A stretch of 64,000 bases of DNA from JAFAXD01 sp051985675. GTDB lineage: Bacteria > Pseudomonadota > Alphaproteobacteria > Rhizobiales > Xanthobacteraceae. The notes beneath the pieces were generated by a model. It searched no databases. It saw only the letters and a list, made by a program, of their open reading frames with translations, and was not told the DNA's origin. The position numbers and the translations under genes were made by a program. The stretch is from assembly GCA_051985675.1 (NCBI GenBank), contig JBPYFJ010000153.1, forward strand, positions 1 to 64,000, given 5' to 3'. Positions 52,878 through 62,113 of the stretch are shown here, piece by piece. Position 1 is the stretch's first letter. Each line of letters begins with the position of its first letter.

Positions 52878-53330
52878 GCAATAAGTTCGGAGTGTGGCGA
52901 ATCTGCCACGCGCCCTGCTCGGTTGCCTGAGCCTTGGACCGCGTTGTGGACCGAGCGCATCGACCGGTCGAGCTTTGCCGGGCAGACACCGGCACGGGCT
53001 TTTGGCAGCAGAACCCGTTGGTGATCTAGAAAACGGCGGACTCACAAGCGGAATGCGCAACGACCACTGCATGCAGCACGCGAAACTTCGTCCACGCCGC
53101 CATGCCCCGCCAATCCTCTTTTCGCCATAGTTAGCAAGCTATTTACCCTGGGGATTTTAGATTGGGGACGGCTTGGGGGCCGTGGGGTTTCAGGGGCATC
53201 GGGGTGCACGCTGCACTGTAGGTGTTGCGACGCTCACAGCGACGTAGCTGCGCCATTTCCCGGTTTCGCTCTGAAGTGCGCGCTTCCCGCAAACCCGTGC
53301 CGTCCGATGCAAGGGTGGGGACCATAACGC
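52878..53330. other. Intergenic stretch, no gene seen
   Basis: About 450 bases between two exported-protein genes on the same strand. Small open frames on both strands lack ribosome sites and recognisable sequence. A G-rich tract (GGGGATTTTAGATTGGGG and following, 53150-53200) is the only notable composition feature. No T-run hairpin was found. Confidence 0.45.
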
Positions 53331-54665
53331 ATGACATTAGGCGGAACCGTCATGGTGGTCACCGCCGCGCTCATGGTGGCGGGCGGGGCGTCGTGCTTGT
53401 CGTTGCTCAACAACAACGTCAAGTCGCCGGAAGCTATCAGCGGAGGTCAAACCGTCGTCTACAAGACCGAGTCCGCATCCGAACTGAAGTCCAACAAGTG
53501 GGAAACCGCCGAAACCGCGTTTGCGGCGCTGGCCAATTCTGATCTAGGCGGCCAGGCGGCTGCCGGCGGCGGCGCCTATCACGTCGCTTCGGTGCAGATC
53601 AATGATCAAAGGCCGTCCTCGCGCCCCGCAGGCGGCGACCACAAGAACTTTCCGCTCTACCGCTTTACGGACGATTCCAGTGTGCTGACAATCGATCACG
53701 CGCCGCGGGAAACCAACTCGTTCCCGATGTATCGCTCCGGCCAGAAGCTTGCCTACGCGACTGAGCGCAATTCGGCGCTCGATCAAAGCCGGCTGGAGAA
53801 TACGCTGCGCGCCCAGCAAATCCGACCGCAAAGCCTCCCGGTCAAGGAACCGCTCACCAAGCTGGTTGAATTCGACGCCGCGCCCTTCCCCTATGACGGC
53901 GGGGGACACTCCTATCACGATCGCCGGGTCTTGTTGCATATCCCGAAGGGGTTCGATGCCCGGCGGCCCGGCGTAATGGTGCTGTTCTTTCATGGCCACC
54001 GGGCGACGCTCGAGCGTGATGTTCGCGATCGCCAGCAAGTGCCGGAGCAGATTTCGGCCTCGGGCATGAATGCGGTTCTGGTCGCGCCGCAGTTCGCAGT
54101 CGACGCCGCCGATTCGAGCGTCGGCCGCTTTTCACAGCCCGGAGCGGTAGCCCGGTTCGTTGCGGAAGCCGCCGACAAATTGGCACGCCTGCACGGTGAT
54201 CCGCTCACCGCCAAGGCATTTGCAAACATGCGAATCGTCATCGTCGGCTACAGCGGCGGCTTCATGCCGACGGCCTATTCGCTTTACAGCGGCGGCTTGA
54301 AAAATCGGGTCCGCGGCGTGGTTCTTCTCGATGGCGTCTACGGCCAGCTCGACAAGTTCGCGAACTGGATCGAGAACAATCGGTCGTCGTTCTTCATCAG
54401 CTCCTACACGCATTCCACCAAGCGCCACAACGAAGAGCTCGAGCGCATCTTGACCGAGCACGACGTGCCGTTCAGCCGGGAACTCAATCCGGATCTGGGA
54501 CGGGGCGGCGTCGCCTTTATCTCGGCCGATGTGCCGCATCGCGACTATGTGACCCATGCCTGGGTCGACTACCCGATCAAGGACATCGTCAGCAGGCTCG
54601 GCGACTATCAGCTCCCGACGGCTCCGAACGCGGTTGCGCAATACAACGCGAACGCGCACAAGTAG
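53331..54665 (+). CDS. Exported alpha/beta-hydrolase-fold protein
   Basis: 444 aa from ATG 53331. A short hydrophobic N-terminus (about 5-25, VVTAALMVAGGASCLSLL) is a signal or lipoprotein segment; the cysteine context GASC is a poor lipobox. A low-complexity linker runs to about 180. The hydrolase part has GVMVLFFHGHRATLERD (HG oxyanion), MNAVLVAPQFAVDA, IVIVGYSGGFMPTAYSL with nucleophile in GYSGG, GVVLLDGVYGQLDKF carrying the acid, and a late histidine in DVPHRDYVTHAW. A secreted esterase or lipase is likely; substrate unknown. Confidence 0.75.
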   Translation: MTLGGTVMVVTAALMVAGGASCLSLLNNNVKSPEAISGGQTVVYKTESASELKSNKWETAETAFAALANSDLGGQAAAGGGAYHVASVQINDQRPSSRPAGGDHKNFPLYRFTDDSSVLTIDHAPRETNSFPMYRSGQKLAYATERNSALDQSRLENTLRAQQIRPQSLPVKEPLTKLVEFDAAPFPYDGGGHSYHDRRVLLHIPKGFDARRPGVMVLFFHGHRATLERDVRDRQQVPEQISASGMNAVLVAPQFAVDAADSSVGRFSQPGAVARFVAEAADKLARLHGDPLTAKAFANMRIVIVGYSGGFMPTAYSLYSGGLKNRVRGVVLLDGVYGQLDKFANWIENNRSSFFISSYTHSTKRHNEELERILTEHDVPFSRELNPDLGRGGVAFISADVPHRDYVTHAWVDYPIKDIVSRLGDYQLPTAPNAVAQYNANAHK

Positions 54666-54762
54666 CCCGGTCGTCCGCGACGCAGCCGGCGATCGGCCGC
54701 GGGGGGCATTCTCAATCCATTTTTGGCGGTTTTTGCTGGCGAAACCGCGCCCGATACCTCAT

Positions 54763-55224
54763 ATGAAGCGCATGACCGAAGGCGCTACCGCGATCGCAAC
54801 GTCGATCGACGAGATCGTGGAGAACTTGTCCCTGCTCGACGATTGGGACGATCGCTATCGCTATATCATCGAACTGGGGCGGACCCTGGCTCCGTTGCCG
54901 GCAGCCGATTACAGCGACGCCAACAAGGTCCGCGGGTGCGCAAGTCAGGTGTGGCTCGATACTGCGGTGCGTCCAGACGGGCGATCCGGCCCCGTTCTGA
55001 CCTTCCGCGGCGACAGCGACGCCCACATCGTGCGCGGGCTGATCGCAATCCTGTTCGCCATCTATTCGGGTAAGCCGGCACGAGACATTCTGGCGACCGA
55101 TGCAATCGCGCTGTTTGAGCGAATGGGCCTGCGTGAGCATCTGACGCCGCAGCGGTCGAATGGGTTCCGATCGATGGTCGACCGCATCCGGTCCGACGCC
55201 CACGCCGCGTTGGCGCGGGCCTGA
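54763..55224 (+). CDS. sufE: Cysteine desulfuration protein SufE
   Basis: 153 aa from ATG 54763; an ATG three codons on is also possible. SufE features: FLLDDWDDRYRYIIELG-like N-terminus (NLSLLDDWDDRYRYIIELGR), the catalytic C59 in NKVRGCASQVWL, and ARDILATDAIALFERMGLREHLTPQRSNG. It accepts sulfur from SufS for Fe-S cluster assembly. It stands alone, without other suf genes, and converges with mucR 20 bases away, a conserved arrangement in rhizobia. Confidence 0.95.
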   Translation: MKRMTEGATAIATSIDEIVENLSLLDDWDDRYRYIIELGRTLAPLPAADYSDANKVRGCASQVWLDTAVRPDGRSGPVLTFRGDSDAHIVRGLIAILFAIYSGKPARDILATDAIALFERMGLREHLTPQRSNGFRSMVDRIRSDAHAALARA

Positions 55225-55244
55225 CGGTTCCCGATACGCCGCGA

Positions 55245-55667
55245 TTATCTCGAGCGGCGTCGGCGTTGCTGGCCGAGACCCATCTGCTTTGCGAGCTGAG
55301 AGCGCGCCGCCGCGTAGTTCGGCGCCACCATCGGGTAGTCCGCCGGCAATCCCCATTTTTCGCGGTATTGTTCCGGGGTCATATTGTACTGACTGCGCAA
55401 ATGCCGCCGCAGGGATTTGAACTTCTTGCCGTCCTCCAGGCAGACGAGGTGATCCGGCGTGATCGATTTCTTGACCGAAACGGCCGGTCGGGGCGGCTCC
55501 GCCGCAGCGTTGCCCGGAGTGGCCGACACTTGCAGAAGCGCCGAATGGACTTGGCTGATCAACGCCGGAATGTCGCCGGCCGACACCGGGTTGTTGCTGA
55601 CATAGGCCGACACGATATTCGCCGTCAGTTCAATGAAGCTCGTCGCGTGGTCGCCAGCAGACGCCAT
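55245..55667 (-). CDS. mucR: MucR/Ros family transcriptional regulator
   Basis: 140 aa from ATG 55667; the open frame continues to 55745 but the family starts here (MASAGDHATSFIELTANIVSAYVSNN). The C-terminal Ros/MucR domain is intact: LVCLEDGKKFKSLRRHLRSQY, then NMTPEQYREKWGLP and YPMVAPNYAAARSQLAKQMG. The second cysteine of the Ros zinc site is Asp here and the last histidine pair is replaced (SQYN), as in zinc-less MucR relatives. It silences AT-rich promoters of virulence, exopolysaccharide and cell-cycle genes. Confidence 0.93.
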   Translation of the reverse strand: MASAGDHATSFIELTANIVSAYVSNNPVSAGDIPALISQVHSALLQVSATPGNAAAEPPRPAVSVKKSITPDHLVCLEDGKKFKSLRRHLRSQYNMTPEQYREKWGLPADYPMVAPNYAAARSQLAKQMGLGQQRRRRSR

Positions 55668-56060
55668 TCGCGTAATCCCCCCGCTCGTTGCATGACCCGA
55701 AGGCCCCGAGCACAAGTGCGCGGCGCGCCGCTTGCAACGCCGCACAGATAAGAAGGCGAGAACTACTTATGCTTTTATTGCCTAAACTTCACAACTGCAA
55801 GAACAGAGTTGGTCATTCGATCAAAATTCTTGGGGTATTCAGTCAAACGGGCGTCAAATACTTTTCATCAACTTGCTTCGGAACATCATGTCAATCTATG
55901 GCTGTAGCTGCAGGAATCACACTTTATCGTTCCTGGTCGCGCGTTACCATCAAAATCCGGCCGCGCGCACGCGACGCACTCGCCCGATCCCGGCCGCACG
56001 ACTAGCTAGGTGAGGTTGCGCGGCTCCGACTCGGCCGCCGATCACCCGGGATATTCGATC
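55668..56060. promoter_or_regulatory. AT-rich divergent region upstream of mucR and the oligopeptidase gene
   Basis: Bases about 55755-55940 are clearly richer in A+T than the rest of the window (TTATGCTTTTATTGCC, GATCAAAATTCTTGGGG). MucR proteins bind such AT-rich DNA and usually repress their own promoter, so autoregulation is likely. No gene is supported here. Confidence 0.45.
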
Positions 56061-58241
56061 ATGGACCACAAGCTGCCGCCGGTAAGGACTGCAATCGATG
56101 AACCGCGCGCACAGCAACAACCCGTTATCCAATCGTGGCATGGGATCAAGCTCACCGACGAATTCGCCTGGTTGAAGGCCGCGAACTGGCGGGAGGTGAT
56201 GCGCGAGCCAGCGGCACTCGACCCGGCCATCCGCGCGTATCTGGACGCCGAAAACGCCTACGCCAGCGCGGCGCTCGCCGACATCGAGCCTCTCCAAGAC
56301 GCGATACTGGCGGAGATGAAAGGGCGAATCAAAGAGGACGATGCGTCGGTTCCGGTTCCCGACGGTCCGTTCGCCTATTTCGAGCGTTACCGCGACGGCG
56401 GGCAACACCCTCTGATCTGCCGAGAGCCCCGCGGAGGAGGAGTTGCCGAAGTTCTGCTCGACGGAGATGCCTTCGCGGAGGGTCGATCCTTCTTCCAGCT
56501 CGGGGCTCGCCGCCACTCGCCTGATCACAAGTTGTTGGCATGGTCCGCCGACGAGGCCGGCTCCGAACTCTTCACGATGCGCGTCCGTGATCTTGCGACC
56601 GGCACCGACCTCAACGACGTCATTGTCGACACGGTGGGATCCCCGGTCTGGATGCACGATTGCTCGGCGTTTTATTACGTCCGCCTGGATAGCGAACATC
56701 GTCCCTCGTATGTCTATCGCCATCGCCTTGGAACATTGGCCAACGACGATCGTCTGATCTTCGAGAGCACCGATCCGCAATACTTCGTGTCGCTGTCGGA
56801 CACCCAATCGCGACGGTTCGCCGTCATTTCGGTGCACGATCACGAAACCTCCGAGGCGTGGCTGATTGATCTTTCGATGTCGGAGGCCGAGCCGCAACTG
56901 GTGGCGCCACTCGAGCCCTTGGTTCGCTACGAGGTCGAACATCACCCCTCACTCGGTGGCTTACCGGCACTGATCCTGCGGACCAACGCGGCCGGAGCCG
57001 AGGACTTCAAGCTGGCATGGACGCCGCTGTCGTCGCCGGGACGGGCGCATTGGCAGGACCTCGTCACGCATCGCCCGGGCATTTTCATCTTGTCCTTCAC
57101 CGTCTTTGCCGATTGGCTGGTCTGGCTTGAACGCGAGGAGGGGCTGCCCCGCATCGTCGTCCGGCGCCTGTCGACCGGCGAACAGCACGCGATTGCATTG
57201 GCGGAAGAAGACTATTCACTGGGGATCAGCGAGGGGTTCGAATTCCAAACCGACGTCTTGCGTTTCTTCTACTCGTCGATGACGACGCCGTCGGAGGTGT
57301 GGGATTACGACCTCGAGCACCGTGGTCGCAAGCTGCGCAAACGCCAGGAAATCCCCTCAGGTCACGATCCGGCAGCCTATGTGACCCGCCGCCTTTTCGC
57401 GCCAGCGAATGACGGCGAAACCATTCCGATTTCGCTGCTGTATCACAAGGACACGCCGATCGACGGCACAGCGCCCGCGCTGGTCTATGGCTATGGCGCC
57501 TACGGGGTTTCGATTCCCGCTGCCTTCAGCAGCAACAGGCTCTCGCTGGTTGATCGTGGCTTCGTCTTTGCGATCGCGCATGTCCGCGGCGGCACCGAAA
57601 AAGGATGGCGCTGGTATCGGACCGGCAAGCTCGCCGACAAACCGAATACGTTCGACGATTTCATCGCGGTGGTGGAATTCCTGATCGCCGAGCGGTGGGC
57701 GGCGCGCACGAAGGTGATCGCGCAGGGCGGTTCGGCCGGCGGCATGTTGATGGGTGCCATCGCCAACAGACGCCCCGACCTCTTTGCCGGCATCATCGCG
57801 GAGGTTCCTTTCGTCGACGTCCTCAACACGATGCTTGACGGGACGCTTCCGCTCACGCCGCCGGAGTGGCCGGAGTGGGGAAACCCGCGCAGCGACCCAG
57901 AGCTCTTCCGCACGATCTTGAGTTACGATCCGTATAACAACATCCGGGCGCAGCCCTACCCGGCCGTGCTGGCGTTTGCCGGCCTAACCGATCCGCGCGT
58001 CACGTATTGGGAACCGGCCAAATGGGTCGCGCGGCTGCGCGCCCGCAGGCTCAATCACAATTTGCTGGCACTGCGCACCAATCTGGATGCGGGACACGCG
58101 GGCGCGTCCGGGCGCTTCCATCGCCTCAAGGAGGTCGCGCTGGCTTACGCGTTCGCCGTCAAGGTCGCGTTACCGGAAGCCGTCGCGGCTAGCGCGGTAC
58201 ATGCACCCGAACAAACCGCCAGCGGCGCATCCCGGACGTGA
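56061..58241 (+). CDS. ptrB: Oligopeptidase B (S9A prolyl oligopeptidase family)
   Basis: 726 aa from ATG 56061; a GTG at 56010 would add 17 residues without family support. The N-terminal beta-propeller covers about 70-410. The catalytic domain has S558 in AQGGSAGGMLMG, D644 in LTDPRVTYWEPAKW and H679 in LDAGHAGASGRF, all diagnostic of oligopeptidase B, which cleaves short peptides after Arg/Lys in the cytoplasm. It has no signal peptide. It converges with the next gene at 5 bases. Confidence 0.93.
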   Translation: MDHKLPPVRTAIDEPRAQQQPVIQSWHGIKLTDEFAWLKAANWREVMREPAALDPAIRAYLDAENAYASAALADIEPLQDAILAEMKGRIKEDDASVPVPDGPFAYFERYRDGGQHPLICREPRGGGVAEVLLDGDAFAEGRSFFQLGARRHSPDHKLLAWSADEAGSELFTMRVRDLATGTDLNDVIVDTVGSPVWMHDCSAFYYVRLDSEHRPSYVYRHRLGTLANDDRLIFESTDPQYFVSLSDTQSRRFAVISVHDHETSEAWLIDLSMSEAEPQLVAPLEPLVRYEVEHHPSLGGLPALILRTNAAGAEDFKLAWTPLSSPGRAHWQDLVTHRPGIFILSFTVFADWLVWLEREEGLPRIVVRRLSTGEQHAIALAEEDYSLGISEGFEFQTDVLRFFYSSMTTPSEVWDYDLEHRGRKLRKRQEIPSGHDPAAYVTRRLFAPANDGETIPISLLYHKDTPIDGTAPALVYGYGAYGVSIPAAFSSNRLSLVDRGFVFAIAHVRGGTEKGWRWYRTGKLADKPNTFDDFIAVVEFLIAERWAARTKVIAQGGSAGGMLMGAIANRRPDLFAGIIAEVPFVDVLNTMLDGTLPLTPPEWPEWGNPRSDPELFRTILSYDPYNNIRAQPYPAVLAFAGLTDPRVTYWEPAKWVARLRARRLNHNLLALRTNLDAGHAGASGRFHRLKEVALAYAFAVKVALPEAVAASAVHAPEQTASGASRT

Positions 58242-58246
58242 GGCGG

Positions 58247-59104
58247 TCAGCCGTTCTTCTCAAGGTGGACGCGCAGTTCTTCAATCGACGCGAACCGCAT
58301 CACGCCCTCGGATAGCTGCGCCTCAATCGAACCGTCGGTGTAAAGCGTATAGCCCATTCCGTCGATCACGCCGGACTTGAGGATCGCGACCGGCACCGGT
58401 TGAGCCTGGTTCTGGTCCGCCGGCGGCGTAGTCGCGTGCGTGGCACTGGCGGGGCGAGCCTCAGCCACAGGCGGCGGGGAGTCTTCGTGGGGCAGTGCGC
58501 GTTCCGACGCGTCCGCGGGCCACACCGGCTCGAACATGTTGCTCGCGGGGCGCGATGGCTCTTGGGGTCGCCCGGCTCCGAGGCGCGACGGCGGGCGCGT
58601 GCCGGCCGACGGTGGCGACTTCGCGGTCGGACGCCCGAGGCCTGCCGGCGACAACGGAACCAGATCGCCTTCCTCGACGACCGGCGGTTCCCCGCCCGCT
58701 CCCCGGCCCGCAGGCATGTTGGGGGTGCGCGGTCGCTCGGGTTCGAGAGCCGGCCTGTCGGGCGGCAAGATCGGTTCGGGACGTTGCTCAGGGGGGCGCC
58801 GCGGCGGACCGGCAGCCTGTGGTCGAGGCGGCAGCGCACCGCGTGCTGCGGCGCGGCTCACAGCTTCGGCGTCCATGGGCCGCGCGGGTCGCGGCCCAGC
58901 CCGTTCGCTCAATCGCCCGAGGCGCCGCAACTCGCGCACGACGGCGCCCAGCGCGAACACGATCAGCCCCCCGACGACACCGGTGGTGCCGCTCATGATC
59001 AGCGCGTTGCCGGTGCCGAATTCATTGTAGGGAATGCCAAAACCGATAGCGGCAAGGCCCGCAGCGATCAGAACGACGCCGACGGAAAGCAAGAAGGGAG
59101 CCAT
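58247..59104 (-). CDS. Membrane protein with long Pro-rich region, unknown function
   Basis: 285 aa from ATG 59104. Two helices (about 3-22 and 30-55; LLSVGVVLIAAGLAAIGFG and ALIMSGTTGVVGGLIVFALG) are followed by about 170 Pro/Arg/Ala-rich residues and a small C-terminal domain (SGVIDGMGYTLYTDGSIEAQLSEGVMRFASIEELRVHLEK). This C-terminal domain recurs in Hyphomicrobiales proteins of unknown role. The disordered linker may cross the periplasm or extend in the cytoplasm; orientation unknown. Confidence 0.75.
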   Translation of the reverse strand: MAPFLLSVGVVLIAAGLAAIGFGIPYNEFGTGNALIMSGTTGVVGGLIVFALGAVVRELRRLGRLSERAGPRPARPMDAEAVSRAAARGALPPRPQAAGPPRRPPEQRPEPILPPDRPALEPERPRTPNMPAGRGAGGEPPVVEEGDLVPLSPAGLGRPTAKSPPSAGTRPPSRLGAGRPQEPSRPASNMFEPVWPADASERALPHEDSPPPVAEARPASATHATTPPADQNQAQPVPVAILKSGVIDGMGYTLYTDGSIEAQLSEGVMRFASIEELRVHLEKNG

Positions 59105-59261
59105 AGAGGTATCTTCTCCTAAGCGATCAGTGACCCGCGGCCAGTCCTCTTCTCCCAAGCTGACGGTAATCCTAATGAAATTAAGTCGAAACTTCATTAA
59201 CGCCGTTAACCATAGGCAAAGTAACGCCCTACGATGCTACCGGGCGTTATCGCTGCACAAA

Positions 59262-59317
59262 TGGAACCATCCAGTCGCTTGACGTGATTTGGAACCATCC
59301 AGTCGCTTGAGGTGATA
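59262..59317 (+). repeat. Two tandem 28-bp repeats upstream of sodB
   Basis: TGGAACCATCCAGTCGCTTG plus ACGTGAT (59262-59288) recurs at 59290-59316 with one base changed (C to G). The phase of 28 bases is not a multiple of a helical turn. Just upstream is TAACGCCC ... GGGCGTTA (59222-59249), an 8-bp dyad. All lie 80-175 bases before the sodB start, in its probable promoter or leader region. It could be a tandem operator. Confidence 0.85.
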
Positions 59318-59396
59318 TTGTTACGTGCCGGCCCGCCTCCAGAACCTCGCGACGACCCGTTCGTGGTCGGCTCCCAGTTTTGACGGAGAAAATCAG

Positions 59397-60011
59397 ATGT
59401 CGTTTACGCTTCCGCCCCTGCCCTATGCTCACGACGCGCTGGCGCCCTACATGTCGCGCGAAACGCTGGAATATCATCACGACAAGCATCATCAGGCCTA
59501 CGTGGACAACGGCAACAAGCTCCTCCAGGGCAGCCCGTGGGAAGGACAGTCGCTTGAACAGATCGTGGTCGGATCGTTCGGCAAGAATGCGGGTCTCTTC
59601 AACAACGCCGGCCAGCATTACAACCACCTGCATTTTTGGAAATGGATGAAGCCCGGCGGCGGCGGCGGCAAGCTCCCCGGCGATCTGCAAAAGAAGATTA
59701 CCGACGACCTCGGCTCTTACGACAAGATGAAAGATGAGTTCGTGGCGGCAGGCGTCGGGCAGTTTGGATCCGGTTGGGCGTGGCTGGCGGTCAAGGATGG
59801 CAAGATCGTTGTGATGAAGACGCCGAACGGCGAGAACCCACTGGTGCACGGCGCCCAGCCGATTCTGGGATGCGATGTGTGGGAGCATTCCTACTACATC
59901 GACTATCGCAATCGGCGACCGGACTACATCAAGGCGTTCCTCGATCACTTGGTGAACTGGGAGTACGTCGCCGAGATGTACAAGGCCGCGTCGGCGCGCA
60001 AAGCCGCCTGA
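59397..60011 (+). CDS. sodB: Superoxide dismutase, Fe/Mn type
   Basis: 204 aa from ATG 59397 (MSFTLPPLPYAHDALAPYMS). Metal ligands are H27 in EYHHDKHHQAYV, the histidine of QHYNHLHFW, and Asp/His in GCDVWEHSYYIDYRNRRPDY. The pattern GQHYNHLHFW and GQFGSGWAWL (Gln before the GSGW) is closer to the iron or cambialistic enzymes than to Mn-SOD. It converts superoxide to peroxide and O2 in the cytoplasm. It ends in a strong terminator and is preceded by a tandem repeat. Confidence 0.95.
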   Translation: MSFTLPPLPYAHDALAPYMSRETLEYHHDKHHQAYVDNGNKLLQGSPWEGQSLEQIVVGSFGKNAGLFNNAGQHYNHLHFWKWMKPGGGGGKLPGDLQKKITDDLGSYDKMKDEFVAAGVGQFGSGWAWLAVKDGKIVVMKTPNGENPLVHGAQPILGCDVWEHSYYIDYRNRRPDYIKAFLDHLVNWEYVAEMYKAASARKAA

Positions 60012-60042
60012 CAGCGCGGGTTATCGTACCGCGACGAATTTC

Positions 60043-60068
60043 GGCGCGGCCACCGGCCGCGCCTTTTT
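60043..60068 (+). terminator. Rho-independent terminator of sodB
   Basis: A perfect 9-bp stem GGCGCGGCC (60043-60051) / GGCCGCGCC (60055-60063) on a 3-base ACC loop is followed by TTTTT. It starts 31 bases after the sodB stop. Confidence 0.95.
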
Positions 60069-60096
60069 GTTGCCACCGACCGCCCGCACCAACGTT

Positions 60097-60126
60097 TTGT
60101 TTCAGCGTTCTGGAAACAATGTTATG
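60097..60126 (+). promoter_or_regulatory. Dyad TTGTTTC-N9-GAAACAA with possible -10, upstream of the glycosyltransferase gene
   Basis: TTGTTTC (60097-60103) and GAAACAA (60113-60119) form a perfect 7-bp inverted repeat with 9 bases between. TATGCT follows a few bases later and could serve as a -10. The dyad may be an operator covering the -35 region. A 24-codon open frame from ATG 60164 (after CCGGGGGAA) follows and could be a leader peptide; evidence for it is weak. Confidence 0.4.
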
Positions 60127-60310
60127 CTGGGCTTGAAGCAAGTAAGAAGGCCGGGGGAAACGCATGACTCGTGTCGCGTTGGCGCAACGCAACGCCGCGT
60201 GTTGGCGCGCGGGTCACACAAACGGCGCGTTGGTATAATGCGCTGCAACAATAGCGGATCACGATCCGCTCCTCCGACAGCAACCAAACATCGCCCCAAT
60301 CGGCAGTCCG

Positions 60311-62107
60311 GTGAATTCGCAGCCGCGCCTCGCTGCTGCCGGTACCGGGCGGACCGTGCAACCGCGCTTCGCGCATCACGTCGGACCGATGTCGCAGGCT
60401 GATCTCCTCGAGCAGACGGGTGCTTTGGATGCGGCGCAGCGGACGCCGGAACGAGCGCCGTTTGTTGCCGCAGCCATGTTCGGGACCTCGGTGCCTTGGG
60501 CGCGTTCCACCGAGCGCCTGTTTGACAGACTGGCAATCGGGGTGCTTGTCGCGCTCGCGGTCATCGCGATCCTGACCTTTCGCGATTATGGCCTCGGCTG
60601 GGATGACTATACCCATGCCGAGTACGGCGGCCTGCTTCTGAGACTTTACGAGAGCGGTTTCGGCGATCGCCGCGCGCTCTCGTTTGTCAATTTGTACGCC
60701 TATGGCGGCGGCTTCGACATGCTGGCCGCGCTCGCCGCCAAGATACTGCCGTTCGATTTGTTCGAAACCCGCCGGCTGTGCGGCGCGGCGGTCGGGTTGA
60801 TCGGACTGGCGGTCACCTGGCGGATCGGCCGGCGCTTCGGCGGCTCACTCGCCGGTCTGCTTGCGCTCCTGTTCCTCGCGACATGCCCGCTCTACTACGG
60901 GCACATGTTCATCAACGCCAAGGATTCTCCGTTTGCGGTCGCCATGGTCGTCATGTTGCTGGGGCTGATCAGGTCGTTCGAGGAATATCCGGCGCCGTCC
61001 GCATCTACCGTCGCGCTGTTCGGCTTCGGTCTCGGCCTTTCGATGGGGACCAGGGTGCTTGGCGACCTTGCCCCGCTTTACGCGCTCGCGGGGCTGTCGT
61101 TCGTGATGATAGCGGAGGCCGGTCAGACCGGGCTCAACGCCAGCAGCCGTGCTTTGCGTTTTGTGCTGATGCTGTTGCCAAGCCTGGTGCTCGCTTATGC
61201 GGTGATGGCGCTGATCTGGCCGTGGTCGGTCGTCAGTCCGCTCAATCCGCTGCGCGCAGTTGCGTATTTCTCGCATTTCTTCGAGAAGCCGTGGAAAGAG
61301 ATGTTTGCCGGGGTGCCGGTCGCGGTGCCCGACATGCCACGCAGCTATGTGCCGCAACTGTTCGTGCTCACGATGCCGGTGTGTCTGCTGCTACTCGGCA
61401 CCGCCGGCATCATGGCCGGCGTAGTCACGCTCACGCAGCGACAAGTAGCCGTCGTTAAGCGCGCCACCATTCTCATTGTTATCCTGGCAGCAACCGCGCC
61501 CGTCGTCATTGCCTGCTTGACCCGGCCGGCGATGTACAACGGCATCCGGCATTTCGTATTCCTGGCGCCGCCGTTCGCTGTGCTGGCAGGCGCGGCTGGC
61601 GCGTGGGTGATCGCCCGTTCGGTAAGCGCGTCGCGCACCGCCGCCGCGATCGCGGCTGCCATCATCGCTGGCGGCATCCTGCTGCCGATCGTCGATATGA
61701 TCCGGTTGCACCCCTACGAGTACACGCATTTCAACAAGATTGCTGGCGGCGTGCGCGCGGCCGACGAGCGCTACATGCTCGACTACTGGGGCCTCGCTTT
61801 CAAACAGGCGGCCGATGAGCTGCGGGAAAAACTCGCGGAACGGCAGGAGGCGCCGACTGCGCGAGCGCGCTGGCGCATCGCAGTGTGCGGCCCGCAACGG
61901 CCGGCGCAGACCGAGCTCGGAACCGATTTCGTCACCACCGGCGACCCGGCTGGCGCTGATTTCGCGATGATGCTCGGCGAGTTCTATTGCCTGAAGCTCA
62001 ACGCGCCCATTCTAGTCGAAGTCGAGCGCGACGGCGTCATATTCGCCCGCGTCTACGACATCCGCGCCCGTTCGATCCCCAGCCTGCTGGCACTGCCGGC
62101 GCCCTAG
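60311..62107 (+). CDS. Polytopic membrane glycosyltransferase-like protein (GT39/ArnT type)
   Basis: 598 aa from GTG 60311; ATGs at 60389 and 60476 are possible later starts and the first 70 residues look disordered. About 11-12 helices follow. The first periplasmic loop has RDYGLGWDDYTHAEYG, placed like the acidic catalytic motif of GT39/GT83 (lipid-linked sugar-using) enzymes, then FINAKDSPFAVAMVV and NGIRHFVFLAPPF. A C-terminal soluble domain of about 100 residues lacks known motifs. It probably moves a sugar from a polyprenyl carrier to an envelope acceptor. It converges with the sulfatase-fold gene. Confidence 0.7.
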   Translation: MNSQPRLAAAGTGRTVQPRFAHHVGPMSQADLLEQTGALDAAQRTPERAPFVAAAMFGTSVPWARSTERLFDRLAIGVLVALAVIAILTFRDYGLGWDDYTHAEYGGLLLRLYESGFGDRRALSFVNLYAYGGGFDMLAALAAKILPFDLFETRRLCGAAVGLIGLAVTWRIGRRFGGSLAGLLALLFLATCPLYYGHMFINAKDSPFAVAMVVMLLGLIRSFEEYPAPSASTVALFGFGLGLSMGTRVLGDLAPLYALAGLSFVMIAEAGQTGLNASSRALRFVLMLLPSLVLAYAVMALIWPWSVVSPLNPLRAVAYFSHFFEKPWKEMFAGVPVAVPDMPRSYVPQLFVLTMPVCLLLLGTAGIMAGVVTLTQRQVAVVKRATILIVILAATAPVVIACLTRPAMYNGIRHFVFLAPPFAVLAGAAGAWVIARSVSASRTAAAIAAAIIAGGILLPIVDMIRLHPYEYTHFNKIAGGVRAADERYMLDYWGLAFKQAADELREKLAERQEAPTARARWRIAVCGPQRPAQTELGTDFVTTGDPAGADFAMMLGEFYCLKLNAPILVEVERDGVIFARVYDIRARSIPSLLALPAP

Positions 62108-62113
62108 CAAAAC

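Noticed and set aside
52794..53072. A 92-codon minus-strand frame across the end of the exported protein gene
   Set aside because: It overlaps the sense gene's C-terminus and has no start signal or similarity.
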